Assembly (NCBI GenBank): GCA_944383825.1
Contig: CALWRA010000006.1
Span: 60,299-124,298 of the forward strand
DNA: 64,000 nucleotides
Source of the DNA: an uncultured Acetatifactor sp.
GTDB lineage: Bacteria; Bacillota; Clostridia; Lachnospirales; Lachnospiraceae
Direction of reading: 5' to 3'
The translations under genes and the position numbers were made by a program. Every line of letters starts with the position of its first letter. Position 1 is the first letter of the stretch. Of the stretch, positions 17,417-30,366 are shown in pieces. The notes under the pieces are model-generated. The model had not been told where the DNA came from. It made no database searches and worked only from the letters and a program-made list of their open reading frames with translations.

Positions 17417-18198
17417 ATGAAACTGATATTTTTTGATGTAGATGGAACTGTTATTGAAGAGCAAACAAAAAAATGCCTCCGAGCACGAAAAGAGCAATTG
17501 AAAAGGCAAGGAAAAACGGCCATATATGTGTGATTAACACCGGAAGAACCTGGAAAATGGTCAACGGAATTATAACGAATGATACGGTGTTTGATGGATA
17601 TGTGCTGGGATGCGGAACGATGGTCACTTATAGGGATCGGGTGCTTTTTCACAAGATCTTTGCCAGGGAGCTTGCCTGTAGAATCGTGGAAAGCCTGAGG
17701 CGAAATGAAATAGACGCGGTGCTGGAGGGCAGGGAAAATAATTTCTGCGACGGACCGGAGAGAATACACACACCATTGTTCCACGATTTTATCGCCGACC
17801 TGCAAAAAAACGATTACGGTACCTTTGAGAATGCTCCGGGGCATTTTGACAAGCTTTTTGCCTATACTGAAAATACAGCAGGAATGGATGCTTTTATCGA
17901 AGAGTTTTCTGCGGAACTTGATTTTGTGGATAGAGAAGGAGGCTTTTATGAAATTATGCCCAAAGGAATTTCCAAAGCTTCAGGAATGCGTTTTCTGGCA
18001 CAGCACCTGCAGATTCCAATGTGTGACACTGTGGCCATAGGGGATAGCAGCAACGATATTCCTATGCTGGAATGCGCAAATATCAGCATTGCCATGGGGA
18101 ACGGCTCAGAAGAAGTTTTGAAAATGGCGGACTATGTGACTGGCAGGGCAGATCAGGATGGAATAGAGAGAGCACTGGGATGGCTGGGAGTTATCTAG
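17417..18198 (+). CDS. Cof-type HAD hydrolase, frame broken at an A7 run
   Basis: Haloacid-dehalogenase-type phosphatase of the Cof group, likely a sugar-phosphate or nucleotide phosphatase. The N-terminal frame from ATG 17417 carries the nucleophile motif FFDVDGTVIEE but ends early at 17533. The rest of the protein continues from 17473 in the -1 frame, with the motif II Thr in INTGRT, a Cof-type cap, and motif III/IV KGISKASGM and GDSSNDIPML. The switch occurs at seven A (17467-17473), read as A-AAA-AAA in the first frame. One extra A, or -1 slippage there, gives a full-length protein of about 260 aa. It may be a pseudogene, a sequencing indel or programmed slippage. Confidence 0.8.
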
Positions 18199-18251
18199 CT
18201 TGTTATTATAAGAGTACAGAATGAAAACAATAGATAAAATGACACAAAAAA

Positions 18252-18324
18252 TGGAGATAGCGAGACTCGAACTCGTGACCTATACGTTGCGAACGTATCG
18301 CTCTCCCAACTGAGCTATATCCCC
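18252..18324 (-). tRNA. tRNA-Ala (anticodon CGC)
   Basis: Minus-strand cloverleaf with acceptor GGGGATA/TATCTCC and D-arm AGCTCAGTTGGGAGAGC. The anticodon stem is ATACG/CGTAT with loop TTCGCAA, so the anticodon is CGC and reads GCG (Ala). The T-arm contains GTTCGAGTC. No CCA is encoded. A T-run follows on the minus strand. Confidence 0.93.
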
Positions 18325-18387
18325 ATGACAGATTGAGATTTCATAAATTAACGATGTGACGTATCCACTTTGCGGACACATGAAAAA

Positions 18388-18458
18388 AGCAGATAACGGG
18401 AGTCGAACCCGCCTTTCCAGCTTGGGAAGCTAGCGTTCTACCGATGAACCATATCTGC
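18388..18458 (-). tRNA. tRNA-Gly (anticodon CCC)
   Basis: Minus-strand cloverleaf with acceptor GCAGATA/TATCTGC and anticodon stem CTAGC/GCTGG. The loop TTCCCAA gives anticodon CCC, reading GGG. The T-arm has GGTTCGACTCC. It is encoded upstream of tRNA-Ala on the same strand, with one promoter. Confidence 0.93.
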
Positions 18459-18484
18459 ATAAGCCAGAAACTTCTGACTTAGTC

Positions 18485-18513
18485 ATTATACAACATTTTG
18501 ATATATTTGACCA
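18485..18513 (-). promoter_or_regulatory. Promoter of the tRNA-Gly/tRNA-Ala pair
   Basis: On the minus strand TGGTCA (18513-18508), a 17-bp spacer and TATAAT (18490-18485). It lies about 27 bp before the mature 5' end of tRNA-Gly. Confidence 0.65.
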
Positions 18514-18669
18514 GCCCTAAATTTGAAACTGATGTAAAATATTTTTTCTGTCGAGTGATGCTCTGAGATCCTTTTGGGTAGAAAAACCTGTATTTAGAAT
18601 AAAATCCAGGAAAAGCAGGATAATACAGATAAAAAGGCTGGTGCAGCCTGTGAGAGGAGAGCAAGAGGC

Positions 18670-19722
18670 ATGAAGCTTTCATTCCGCTGGTTTGGGGACG
18701 AGGACAAGGTTACTTTGGAGAAAATCAGACAGATACCGGGCATGTATTCTATAGTCACTGCCGTGTACGATGTGGCTGCGGGAGAAGTCTGGAGCAGAGA
18801 GAGTATTGCTCGACTAAAAGAAAAAATCCAAGGAGCGGGTATGCGTTTTGAGGTTGTGGAGAGCATTCCCGTGCATGAGGATATAAAGCTGGGAGAAGGA
18901 AAAAGAGACCAATATATAGAAAATTACTGCGAGAATATCCGAAGAGTAGCTGAAGCGGGGGTGAAATGTATTTGTTATAATTTCATGCCCGTGTTTGACT
19001 GGACAAGAACGGAGCTGGCTCATTTACTTCCGGATGGATCCACTGCGCTGGCATACGTTCAGAAGCGAGTGGACCAGGTGGATCCTCTCAGGACGGACAG
19101 CGATCTGACTTTGCCGGGCTGGGACGCCAGCTATTCCAGAGAAGAGCTAAAAGATATTGTGGGCCGGTATCGCCATATGACAGAGGAAAGGCTGTGGGAA
19201 AATCTGCAATATTTTTTGGAGCGCGTTATTCCTGTCAGCGTAGAGTGCGGCGTGAATATGGCCATACATGAGGATGATCCCTGCTGGAGCATTTTCGGAC
19301 TTCCGAGAATTATAACCAATGAAAAAAATTTAGATCGTTTTCTTAGGATTGTGGACGTGCCCAATAACGGGATCACGCTGTGCACAGGCTCTCTTGGCTG
19401 TTCGGGGCACAACGATGTGGCCCGGATGGCAGCAAAATATACCGCCATGGGACGGATTCATTTTGTGCATATGAGGAATGTGGCTGTGCTGCCGGGGGGA
19501 TTTGAGGAAAGGGCGCACCCATCCTTTTGCGGAACGCTTGATATGTATGCGATTATGAAAGCACTTTTTGACAATGGATTCAGGGGATATATCCGGCCGG
19601 ATCATGGAAGAATGATTTGGGGAGAAACGGGAAGGCCGGGCTATGGCCTTTACGACAGAGCTCTGGGTGCGTCATACCTGACCGGACTTTGGGAAGCGAT
19701 CGAAAAAGGGAAACAGAAATAG
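18670..19722 (+). CDS. uxuA: Mannonate dehydratase
   Basis: Converts D-mannonate to 2-keto-3-deoxygluconate in glucuronate breakdown. The 350-aa TIM-barrel protein begins [21 protein letters not shown]. It keeps [49 protein letters not shown] and [11 protein letters not shown], which supply the metal-binding Cys, His and Asp. Length and motifs are normal. No other glucuronate genes lie in the window, so it is an isolated copy. AGGAGAG-type sequence precedes the ATG. Confidence 0.95.
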   Translation: MKLSFRWFGDEDKVTLEKIRQIPGMYSIVTAVYDVAAGEVWSRESIARLKEKIQGAGMRFEVVESIPVHEDIKLGEGKRDQYIENYCENIRRVAEAGVKCICYNFMPVFDWTRTELAHLLPDGSTALAYVQKRVDQVDPLRTDSDLTLPGWDASYSREELKDIVGRYRHMTEERLWENLQYFLERVIPVSVECGVNMAIHEDDPCWSIFGLPRIITNEKNLDRFLRIVDVPNNGITLCTGSLGCSGHNDVARMAAKYTAMGRIHFVHMRNVAVLPGGFEERAHPSFCGTLDMYAIMKALFDNGFRGYIRPDHGRMIWGETGRPGYGLYDRALGASYLTGLWEAIEKGKQK

Positions 19723-19763
19723 AGGAAAAACGTTTCAGCTGAAAATTTTGTGCAAAACTCCCT

Positions 19764-19892
19764 TTGAAAATTTCTTTAAATCACTTTATAATACCATTAC
19801 AACGTGTAGCTTACATGCGTAATTCCGGTTGTGCATGTGCTGCGCGTTTATTTTTGCCAAAAGGAAGCCCCCAGCCTGTGCTTCCTTTTTTG
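19764..19892 (+). ncRNA. Candidate small RNA with its own promoter and terminator
   Basis: TTGAAA (19764-19769), a 17-bp spacer and TATAAT (19787-19792) make a near-perfect promoter with no open frame downstream. A long stem follows: ACGTGTAGC (19802-19810), a 2-nt bulge and ACATGC (19813-19818) pair with GCATGT (19833-19838) and GCTGCGCGT (19839-19847), counting G-T pairs. A rho-independent terminator, GGAAGC/GCTTCC plus T-run, ends at 19891. The predicted transcript is about 95 nt. It lies between uxuA and pepD. No known family recognised. Confidence 0.6.
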
Positions 19893-20031
19893 ATTGGGCT
19901 TAAATTTCGTATATGACTTTTATAAATAAAGAATCCATAAAACCTCTATGCAAGCAGAAGAAAAAGAGGTAAAATGATGGCAGCAGGGCCGTGAGTTTTC
20001 GGCATGGCCCAAGACGGAAATGGAGGGCATT

Positions 20032-21483
20032 ATGGGCGTTTTATCTGATTTGGAACCCAAGCGAGTATTTTATTATTTTGAGGAGATTACCAAAATTCCC
20101 CATGGATCTGGAAATGTGGATGGGATCAGTGACTATCTGGTTGACTTTGCAGAAAAGAGACAGCTTTTCTGCATTCAGGATAAATGGAAAAATGTGATCA
20201 TTGTTAAGGAGGCTTCCGCCGGTTACGAGGAAGAACCTGCGGTGATTCTGCAGGGACATATGGATATGGTGGCAGTGAAGAAGCCGGATTGTGATATTGA
20301 CTTGAAAAAGGATGGACTGCGGGTGGCAGTGGATGGGGACAGGATTTATGCCGAGGGAACAAGCCTGGGCGGAGATGATGGGATAGCAGTGGCATATGCT
20401 CTTGCCCTTTTGGACTCGGATACAATAAAGCATCCCCGGCTTGAAGTGGTGCTTACGGTAGATGAGGAGGTGGGTATGGACGGCGCTCGGATGATTGATT
20501 TGTCCATGCTGCAGGGGCGCAGAATGCTGAATCTTGATTCGGAGGAGGAGGGAATTTTTCTGACCAGCTGCGCAGGAGGAGCCAGAGTGGATTGCAGACT
20601 GCCCCTTGAGCTGGAGAATATGGAAGGCATTGCCTATGAAATCGAGATCAGTGGGTTAAAGGGAGGACATTCAGGAGCAGAGATTCATAAGGAACGAGGA
20701 AACTCCAATTGCCTTTTCGGACGACTGCTGTGGAATCTAACAGAAAGGCTGGGAATCGGAATACAGGCGCTGGAGGGAGGGCTGGCGGATAACGCCATTC
20801 CGAGAGAGACGAGAGCAGTGCTTGTGGCGACGCCTGAGGACAGCGCGGCTTTCACGGAGATCTGTGATGCAACCGCCGCCGGAATCGGGGAAGAGTTGGC
20901 GACCAGAGATCCGGAATTTCGTATATCGGTGACAGAAAAGAAAAAAGGGAGCTTTTTGTGTGTAAAGGGTCAGGATGCCCGTAGGGCAGCAGGCTTTTTA
21001 AATGCCCTTCCCAACGGGGTACAGGCTATGAGCCCCGATATGCCGGGACTGGTTGAGACATCTCTGAATCTGGGAATGCTGAGATTGACGGAAGAAGGAC
21101 TGTGCGCCGGTTTTTCGGTCCGCAGCAGCGTGGAGAGCGCAAAGAATGCTTTGATTGCCAGGCTGTCTTCCGTTACTGCGCTTGCAGGCGGCAGTCAGAA
21201 TGTAACAGGGGACTATCCGGGCTGGAAATACCGGATAAACTCGCCTCTCAGGGACAAAATGACTGCTCTGTATGAGGATATGTACGGCGAAAAGCCAAGG
21301 GTGGAAGCTATTCATGCGGGACTGGAGTGCGGCATTCTGGCGGCAAAAATAAGTGATCTGGATTGCGTTTCCTTCGGACCCCAGATGAACGATATTCATA
21401 CAACTGAGGAAACCCTTAGCATTTCTTCTGTAAAGCGGGTGTGGGAATATCTCGTCAGGCTGCTGGAAGAAAAGGATAATTGA
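20032..21483 (+). CDS. pepD: Aminoacyl-histidine dipeptidase (M20 family)
   Basis: Cytosolic zinc dipeptidase that cleaves X-His and other dipeptides; 483 aa. The metallopeptidase signature is present: VILQGHMDMVAV, then GTSLGGDDGIAVAYALALL and LTVDEEVGMDGARMIDLSML. The C-terminal half has AIHAGLECGI and DIHTTEE, which supply the remaining ligands. The ATG at 20032 is chosen because GGAGGG lies 5 nt upstream; an ATG at 20020 overlaps that site. It follows the candidate small RNA. Confidence 0.92.
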   Translation: MGVLSDLEPKRVFYYFEEITKIPHGSGNVDGISDYLVDFAEKRQLFCIQDKWKNVIIVKEASAGYEEEPAVILQGHMDMVAVKKPDCDIDLKKDGLRVAVDGDRIYAEGTSLGGDDGIAVAYALALLDSDTIKHPRLEVVLTVDEEVGMDGARMIDLSMLQGRRMLNLDSEEEGIFLTSCAGGARVDCRLPLELENMEGIAYEIEISGLKGGHSGAEIHKERGNSNCLFGRLLWNLTERLGIGIQALEGGLADNAIPRETRAVLVATPEDSAAFTEICDATAAGIGEELATRDPEFRISVTEKKKGSFLCVKGQDARRAAGFLNALPNGVQAMSPDMPGLVETSLNLGMLRLTEEGLCAGFSVRSSVESAKNALIARLSSVTALAGGSQNVTGDYPGWKYRINSPLRDKMTALYEDMYGEKPRVEAIHAGLECGILAAKISDLDCVSFGPQMNDIHTTEETLSISSVKRVWEYLVRLLEEKDN

Positions 21484-21576
21484 AATTGACGTCCTCTGAG
21501 CATACATGGATTTTAAATGAAAATAAATGACTGATAAATAGGAGAAAGGAAGCGTTTTAAAGCGCAGGGTGTTTCG

Positions 21577-25909
<4,333 letters not shown>

Positions 25910-25934
25910 GGAATATGGGGATTGAGGTAGATTT

Positions 25935-26774
25935 ATGCAGGTGGCTATGACGCAGATGAACATTATATGGGAAGACAGAAAGGCCAACCTGAAAAAGGCG
26001 GAGAGGCTGGTGAGAAAAGCCAGAGAGGAAGGAGCACAGCTTGTTATCTTTCCGGAAATGGCTTTCACCGGCTTTTCCATGAACCTGGATAAAACTGCTG
26101 AAGAACCGGTAAAGAAGGCGGAAGAACAGGAGCATATCCTTATAACGCCTTCAGCCATAAAAATTCTGGAATGGTCGGGCCGCTATGATATAGCCGTTGT
26201 GGCAGGTTATGCGGCTAAGAGAGAGGATAAGGGGATAAACTGCCTTATGGCGGCAGAAGAAGGACAGATTGCAGGTTATTACGAGAAGATACACCCTTTT
26301 TCGTATGGAGAAGAGGGGAAATATTTTCTGGGCGGCAGCAGACTGTGCAGATGCCGGCTGCGAAACTTTTTATTCAGCATGTTTATCTGTTATGACCTGA
26401 GATTTCCCGAAATCTTTCAGGCTGTTTCAGGAGACTGCTCCGGAATATTGGTGGTTGCAAACTGGCCTAGAGAGCGTATACAGCATTGGAAAGTGCTTTT
26501 GCAGGCCAGAGCTATAGAAAATCAGTGCTATGTGCTGGGAATTAATCGCACAGGTCGGGGCGGAGGACTGGAATATCAGGATAGCAGCCTGTGTTTTGAT
26601 CCCTGGGGCAAACCAGTTCAGGGAAGGAAAATACTCCTGCACGAAGGAAGGGCGGAGGATAGTTTGATCATAGTGAACCTGGAGGAAGAGCTGGCCCAAG
26701 AGTGCCGGAGGAAATTCCCTCTGAAAAGTGACAGACGGACAGAGCTGTACAGACAACTGTTGAAAGAGCAGTAG
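25935..26774 (+). CDS. Carbon-nitrogen hydrolase (nitrilase superfamily)
   Basis: Amidase of the nitrilase superfamily, 279 aa. The catalytic Glu is in VIFPEMAFTGF, the Lys in YEKIHPFSYGEE and the Cys in MFICYDLRFPE. The segment following, ANWPRERIQHWKVLLQARAIENQ, is typical of the omega-amidase/YafV-like branch, so 2-oxoglutaramate or a similar omega-amide is a possible substrate. Length is normal. It follows the lacZ-type gene by 25 bp and is probably co-transcribed. Confidence 0.9.
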   Translation: MQVAMTQMNIIWEDRKANLKKAERLVRKAREEGAQLVIFPEMAFTGFSMNLDKTAEEPVKKAEEQEHILITPSAIKILEWSGRYDIAVVAGYAAKREDKGINCLMAAEEGQIAGYYEKIHPFSYGEEGKYFLGGSRLCRCRLRNFLFSMFICYDLRFPEIFQAVSGDCSGILVVANWPRERIQHWKVLLQARAIENQCYVLGINRTGRGGGLEYQDSSLCFDPWGKPVQGRKILLHEGRAEDSLIIVNLEEELAQECRRKFPLKSDRRTELYRQLLKEQ

Positions 26775-26827
26775 GGGGTAGAACTGTTATAAATAGTTAC
26801 AAAAATTAAAACAATTAAAAAAAACTA

Positions 26828-26856
26828 TTGCATTTTTCTTTAGGACAGGTTATAAT
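26828..26856 (+). promoter_or_regulatory. tRNA-Pro promoter
   Basis: TTGCAT (26828-26833), a 17-bp spacer and TATAAT (26851-26856), 13 bp before the tRNA. Confidence 0.75.
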
Positions 26857-26869
26857 GCTTATTGTGTTA

Positions 26870-26944
26870 CGGGGTGTGGCTCAGCTTGGTTAGAGCGCCG
26901 TCTTAGGGAGGCGGAGGTCGCGAGTTCGAATCCCGCCACTCCGA
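26870..26944 (+). tRNA. tRNA-Pro (anticodon AGG)
   Basis: Cloverleaf with acceptor CGGGGTG/CACTCCG and D-arm GCTCAGCTTGGTTAGAGC. The anticodon stem is CCGTC/GGCGG with a 7-nt loop TTAGGGA, so the anticodon is AGG, reading CCU. The T-arm has GAGTTCGAATC. CCA is not encoded. The C1-G72 pair is typical of tRNA-Pro. An A34 anticodon would need conversion to inosine. Confidence 0.92.
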
Positions 26945-26950
26945 TACAGA

Positions 26951-26977
26951 GAGCTTGCTTTACAGCAGGCTCTTTTT
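26951..26977 (+). terminator. Terminator after tRNA-Pro
   Basis: GAGCTTGCT (26951-26959) pairs with AGCAGGCTC, 9 bp with one G-T, followed by TTTTT. Confidence 0.88.
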
Positions 26978-27082
26978 ACGTGTAATAATTGTGGGTGGGA
27001 TTGATTTTGCGGAAGAGACCTCGTGATATGTGAATAAAATTTCTGCGGTTAGTGAAAGGGAAAGGTTTATGTAGGAGCGCTG

Positions 27083-27099
27083 CCAGGACATTGTCCTGG
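27083..27099. repeat. Inverted repeat CCAGGACA/TGTCCTGG
   Basis: A near-perfect 17-nt palindrome flanked by GCGC on both sides, just past the 3' end of the minus-strand gene at 27113. It is probably the transcript-end hairpin, but there is no T-run on either strand. Nothing else is seen in 26978-27112. Confidence 0.45.
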
Positions 27100-27112
27100 G
27101 GCGCCCGAAAAT

Positions 27113-27412
27113 TTAGCAGGAAGGTTTGAATGGATCCTTGCAGTCATCAAGAAGAGGCTTTACCAATTCGAGCTTTGTTTTTAAAACAATTTCCAAAGTG
27201 GTAATTTTTGTAACCATTTCTTCTACAGATTTATTTATTTCAAGCAAATCCTGATGAGAGCATTCCTTCATTTCCAAAGCCTTCTGAAGCTTCTCGCCTT
27301 CTGCATTCAGAATATGGGAAATGGCGGTTTCTTCCAGCGCAACAGACTGAAGAAGGGAAGCGGCCGCACAGCATTTGTCGATGTGGGGGCATTCGATTTT
27401 AGGCATACTCAT
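27113..27412 (-). CDS. Small helical protein with an ALEE…HILNAEGEKLQ motif
   Basis: A 99-aa protein, helical throughout by composition. The N-terminus has CPHIDKCC, a possible metal or disulfide cluster. The central VALEETAISHILNAEGEKL resembles a motif I recall from short clostridial and exosporium-type proteins; this is recollection, not a search. The rest is coiled-coil-like (about residues 50-88), ending DDCKDPFKPSC. An AAAGGAA ribosome-binding site lies upstream on the minus strand. Function unknown. Confidence 0.65.
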   Translation of the reverse strand: MSMPKIECPHIDKCCAAASLLQSVALEETAISHILNAEGEKLQKALEMKECSHQDLLEINKSVEEMVTKITTLEIVLKTKLELVKPLLDDCKDPFKPSC

Positions 27413-27553
27413 GTGAATGGGTTCCTTTCCGCTTTTTATATATAATATGCAGCATAAATATAATGGTTAAAACTAATTTTACCCTATTGATTTCATCAAG
27501 ACTAATTAAATAATCTTTACATGACACCGTCCTGCAGTTTTAAGCATAATAAG

Positions 27554-27577
27554 AGCCGCAGACAATAGACTGCGGCT
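27554..27577 (-). terminator. Hairpin after the small acidic-protein gene
   Basis: On the minus strand AGCCGCAG and CTGCGGCT form an 8-bp stem with an 8-nt loop, then CTTATTAT. It lies 27 nt after the stop of the 53-codon gene. Confidence 0.5.
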
Positions 27578-27604
27578 GAACACAAAAAATTGAAAGAGAG
27601 CTTC

Positions 27605-27766
27605 CTATTTTTGTTTAGCACTGTTTTCTCCGCCGGGGCCATCCTTGCGGGGAACCTGGTCAGGTATGATGTCCTGAGGAATATCTTCGTGGGGAATATT
27701 CCCATCGTCATATTGATTGGCCGGTTTTTGACCGTTGGGATAAACACTAATGCTTTCTTTGTTCAT
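27605..27766 (-). CDS. Small Pro/Asp-rich hypothetical protein (53 aa)
   Basis: A 53-aa frame starting ATG at 27766 with an ideal AGGAGG 6 nt upstream on the minus strand. The peptide starts MNKESISVYPNGQKP and continues with repeated I/V-P units (NIPHEDIPQDIIPDQVP), ending RKDGPGGENSAKQK. It is acidic, proline-rich and probably disordered, with no signal peptide. A hairpin follows the stop. I do not recognise a family. Longer antisense frames here are overlapped and lack ribosome-binding sites. Confidence 0.6.
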   Translation of the reverse strand: MNKESISVYPNGQKPANQYDDGNIPHEDIPQDIIPDQVPRKDGPGGENSAKQK

Positions 27767-27841
27767 AAGACACCTCCTTTTATGTTAGATTAACCGTTTC
27801 GTAGAAAATCATACTTCAAATGAAAAGTTATTTGCTTGCAG

Positions 27842-27988
27842 GTGGGAAGAAGTCCGGAGCAAAAATATGACAAGCAGATCAATCAGGGCAAGTTTAACAG
27901 TGTAACGGAGAAAACAAAACCGGAAAACCAAAATCAGAAGCACAATGTGCGGAAGGAAGGTATCTCTCCCGTCGATTGCAAAAGGTAA
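27842..27988 (+). CDS. Possible small basic protein (48 aa)
   Basis: A GTG-initiated frame giving a peptide that begins MGRSPEQKYDKQINQGKF and is polar, Lys/Asn/Gln-rich. The composition looks protein-like, but there is no convincing ribosome-binding site. It may be a real small gene or the remnant of one. The rest of 27767-28143 shows nothing else beyond the start signals of the next gene. Confidence 0.25.
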   Translation: MGRSPEQKYDKQINQGKFNSVTEKTKPENQNQKHNVRKEGISPVDCKR

Positions 27989-28143
27989 GAAGCCTGCACT
28001 GTATGCTTTAAAAGCAACCGTGCGGGCTGAACGGTTCTTATGGGTTTTATTGGGCGATAATGCTTGAATAACCATTTTGACTATGACATAATGGAAAGCA
28101 GAAAAAGCGGCTTGACATTTTACGGAAACAGGAGGGAAAGAAA

Positions 28144-29247
28144 ATGCTGGATTCTCTGAAAGAGATTCTTTCCAAGCCTTTAAGCGGCTTGGAGGCTGTT
28201 ATTGTTTTGGTCATATGCTTCGTGTGTTTTTATTTGTTGGCTCGGTTGGAGAGATGGAGAGTTAGGAGAAAGGCCAGGAAGTTTCCGGTACGGCATCCGG
28301 ATGCGGCTATGATTTACCTGTACATAATGGACCAGCCGGTAAGGGACGCCAAGATTGCTTGCGAAAAAGGAAAGATGTCCCAGGCATTTCCTGTGAAGGA
28401 TTCCGGACCTTCAGAGGTCAGGAAGGGCGCCGCGTGCTATGCGTCTCCGGGGCCCGTGGAGTTCAATGTTCTGGTTTCCTGTGGCGCCCGCAGATCAGAT
28501 GCAGGAGCCAGACACCGGTTCATAGGTCATTTTTCCTTTTGCGCAGAGCAGAACGGTGTTTATGACGTGGTATTTGACGCCCGAAGCGGTCGCTCCAGAC
28601 TGATTGTGAGAAAGGGACAGAACACAGATGTTGAGATGGGGGAGGAAAAAGATCTTCATACAAGAGACCAGATGCAGGGAGCGGAGCGAAGAAATATTTG
28701 GGGGAATTCTGAAAAAAGCGGGATTTTGCCGTATTTGTACAGGCGGGAGCTGAAGCGTCTGCTTCTCACCTGTGGTTTTATGCTGCTTCCAATGGCATAT
28801 CTTGTGTTTTTTGTAAATCTACCCATATATTATATGCTGCTTCCAGGGGTGCTGTTTTTGGGAGCGGTGATCCGTCTGTTTGCAACAGGAGCAAGAAGAT
28901 TTCACAGTGTCTTCAACGCGCTTTCCCCTCATTTGCAGGAACGCATTCAGCAAAGCTTTCAGAATCCGCACCCCGTCTATAAGCTGTCGATGGGAGAGGC
29001 ACATTTGTTGCCGGACTGCGTGGTTTTACGGCAAGGGGGAAGGCTGAGTGTGATTTTACTGGATCAAATTGAAGTGGTACAGAAAGTGAGGAATAGCCGT
29101 ACTTATGGCCTTGTGGGAGCTTTGGTTATTCAGACTGTCTCGGGGGGGAGGTATCGGATGGAATTTTCCGGGAGACATCAGAAGGAGATTCCGGATGTGG
29201 TTTCTTGGATTAAATCCAAAAATCCTCAAGTTTTTGCTGAAATTTAG
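28144..29247 (+). CDS. Membrane protein of unknown function
   Basis: A 367-aa protein. One membrane helix lies near the N-terminus (about residues 17-36), followed by a soluble domain (about 45-190) that looks beta-rich. Two adjacent helices (about 205-245) come next. The C-terminal soluble domain (about 255-365) includes LPDCVVLRQGGRLSVILLDQIEVVQK and GRYRMEFSGRHQKEI and resembles PH-like membrane-associated modules in pattern only. AGGAGGGAAAGAAA precedes the ATG. No family recognised. Confidence 0.7.
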   Translation: MLDSLKEILSKPLSGLEAVIVLVICFVCFYLLARLERWRVRRKARKFPVRHPDAAMIYLYIMDQPVRDAKIACEKGKMSQAFPVKDSGPSEVRKGAACYASPGPVEFNVLVSCGARRSDAGARHRFIGHFSFCAEQNGVYDVVFDARSGRSRLIVRKGQNTDVEMGEEKDLHTRDQMQGAERRNIWGNSEKSGILPYLYRRELKRLLLTCGFMLLPMAYLVFFVNLPIYYMLLPGVLFLGAVIRLFATGARRFHSVFNALSPHLQERIQQSFQNPHPVYKLSMGEAHLLPDCVVLRQGGRLSVILLDQIEVVQKVRNSRTYGLVGALVIQTVSGGRYRMEFSGRHQKEIPDVVSWIKSKNPQVFAEI

Positions 29248-29365
29248 GCGACAGGGGATGAGGCATGGCCTTAGGCAGTAAACCAACAGGTGCAGGAGAA
29301 CGTTAATTTGGATTGAGGCATCCGGAGATTTGGATGCGAAATGGAGGAGCGCTGAGGAATTTTAT

Positions 29366-30211
29366 ATGTGCAATATTATAGAGATCACCGATTTTGCAGC
29401 TCCGGAGCTTGATCTTTATGCCCGGATTAGCGAAACTCAGCTGCTGAGGTGGAATGAACCAAAGGAAGGAATTTTCATTGCTGAAAGTCCTAAAGTCATT
29501 GAGAGGGCTCTGGATGCGGGATGCATTCCCATTTCCTTCTTGAGCGAGAGAAAGTATACGGAAGGTCCGGCAAAGAAGCTGATCGAGCGCTGCGGAGAGA
29601 TACCTGTCTACACGGCGGAGCTTCCTGTGCTTACGAAGCTTACTGGTTTTCAGCTGACCAGAGGAATGCTTTGCGCCATGCGCCGTCCTGCGCTTTTGCC
29701 CGTCAGGGAGATTTGCGCCAATGCCCACAGGATTGCCGTGCTGGAAAATGTGATGAATCCCACCAATGTGGGGGCGATTTTTCGCTGTGCTGCCGCCCTG
29801 AATATGGATGCGGTCCTGCTGACGCCCGGCTGCAGCAATCCTTTGTATCGAAGAGCAATTCGGGTTAGTATGGGGACTGTCTTTCAAGTGCCATGGACAT
29901 TTTTTGGCGAGGGGAGAGAAGTCTGCCATGACATTTGGCCCCGGCAAGGCATGAAGCTTTTGCGGGAAATGGGATTCAAAACGGCGGCGATGGCTCTGGG
30001 TGACAACTCCATAGGCATTGATGACAGAAGGCTGAAGGAGCTGGAACGGCTGGCTATTGTGCTTGGAACCGAGGGGGACGGTCTGACAGCCGGTACGCTG
30101 GCGGGTTGTGATTACATTGTGAAGATACCAATGTCGCACGGGGTGGACTCGCTGAATGTGGCGGCGGCCAGTGCAGTGGCATTTTGGGAGATAAGCAAGA
30201 GCATTTGCTGA
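29366..30211 (+). CDS. TrmH/SpoU family RNA 2'-O-methyltransferase
   Basis: SPOUT-class RNA methyltransferase of 281 aa. An N-terminal substrate-binding domain (FIAESPKVIERALDAG) precedes the trefoil-knot domain. Its motifs are visible: VLENVMNPTNVGAIFRCAAA (motif 1), IVLGTEGDGLT (motif 2) and IPMSHGVDSLNVAAASAVAF (motif 3). The target is rRNA or tRNA ribose; which one is not deducible. The ATG at 29366 has GAGGA 7 nt upstream and is preferred over a TTG at 29330. Confidence 0.92.
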   Translation: MCNIIEITDFAAPELDLYARISETQLLRWNEPKEGIFIAESPKVIERALDAGCIPISFLSERKYTEGPAKKLIERCGEIPVYTAELPVLTKLTGFQLTRGMLCAMRRPALLPVREICANAHRIAVLENVMNPTNVGAIFRCAAALNMDAVLLTPGCSNPLYRRAIRVSMGTVFQVPWTFFGEGREVCHDIWPRQGMKLLREMGFKTAAMALGDNSIGIDDRRLKELERLAIVLGTEGDGLTAGTLAGCDYIVKIPMSHGVDSLNVAAASAVAFWEISKSIC

Positions 30212-30366
30212 AGTCGAATTCCAGGACCGCGGAAAGCGCTGGAAAAGGAATAAAAACTGCTTTTTTGAAGAGAGAGGAGCCCGACGGCATTTGATAAAGT
30301 AGTATTACGGAACATCCGTGTTGAGCAGCGAGCGTGTACAACATCAGGAGACAGACTTATGAAGAG

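Noticed and set aside
18199..18669. Integration site of a mobile element at the tRNA genes
   Set aside because: No integrase, no direct repeats of tRNA ends and no change of gene content beside the tRNAs were seen.
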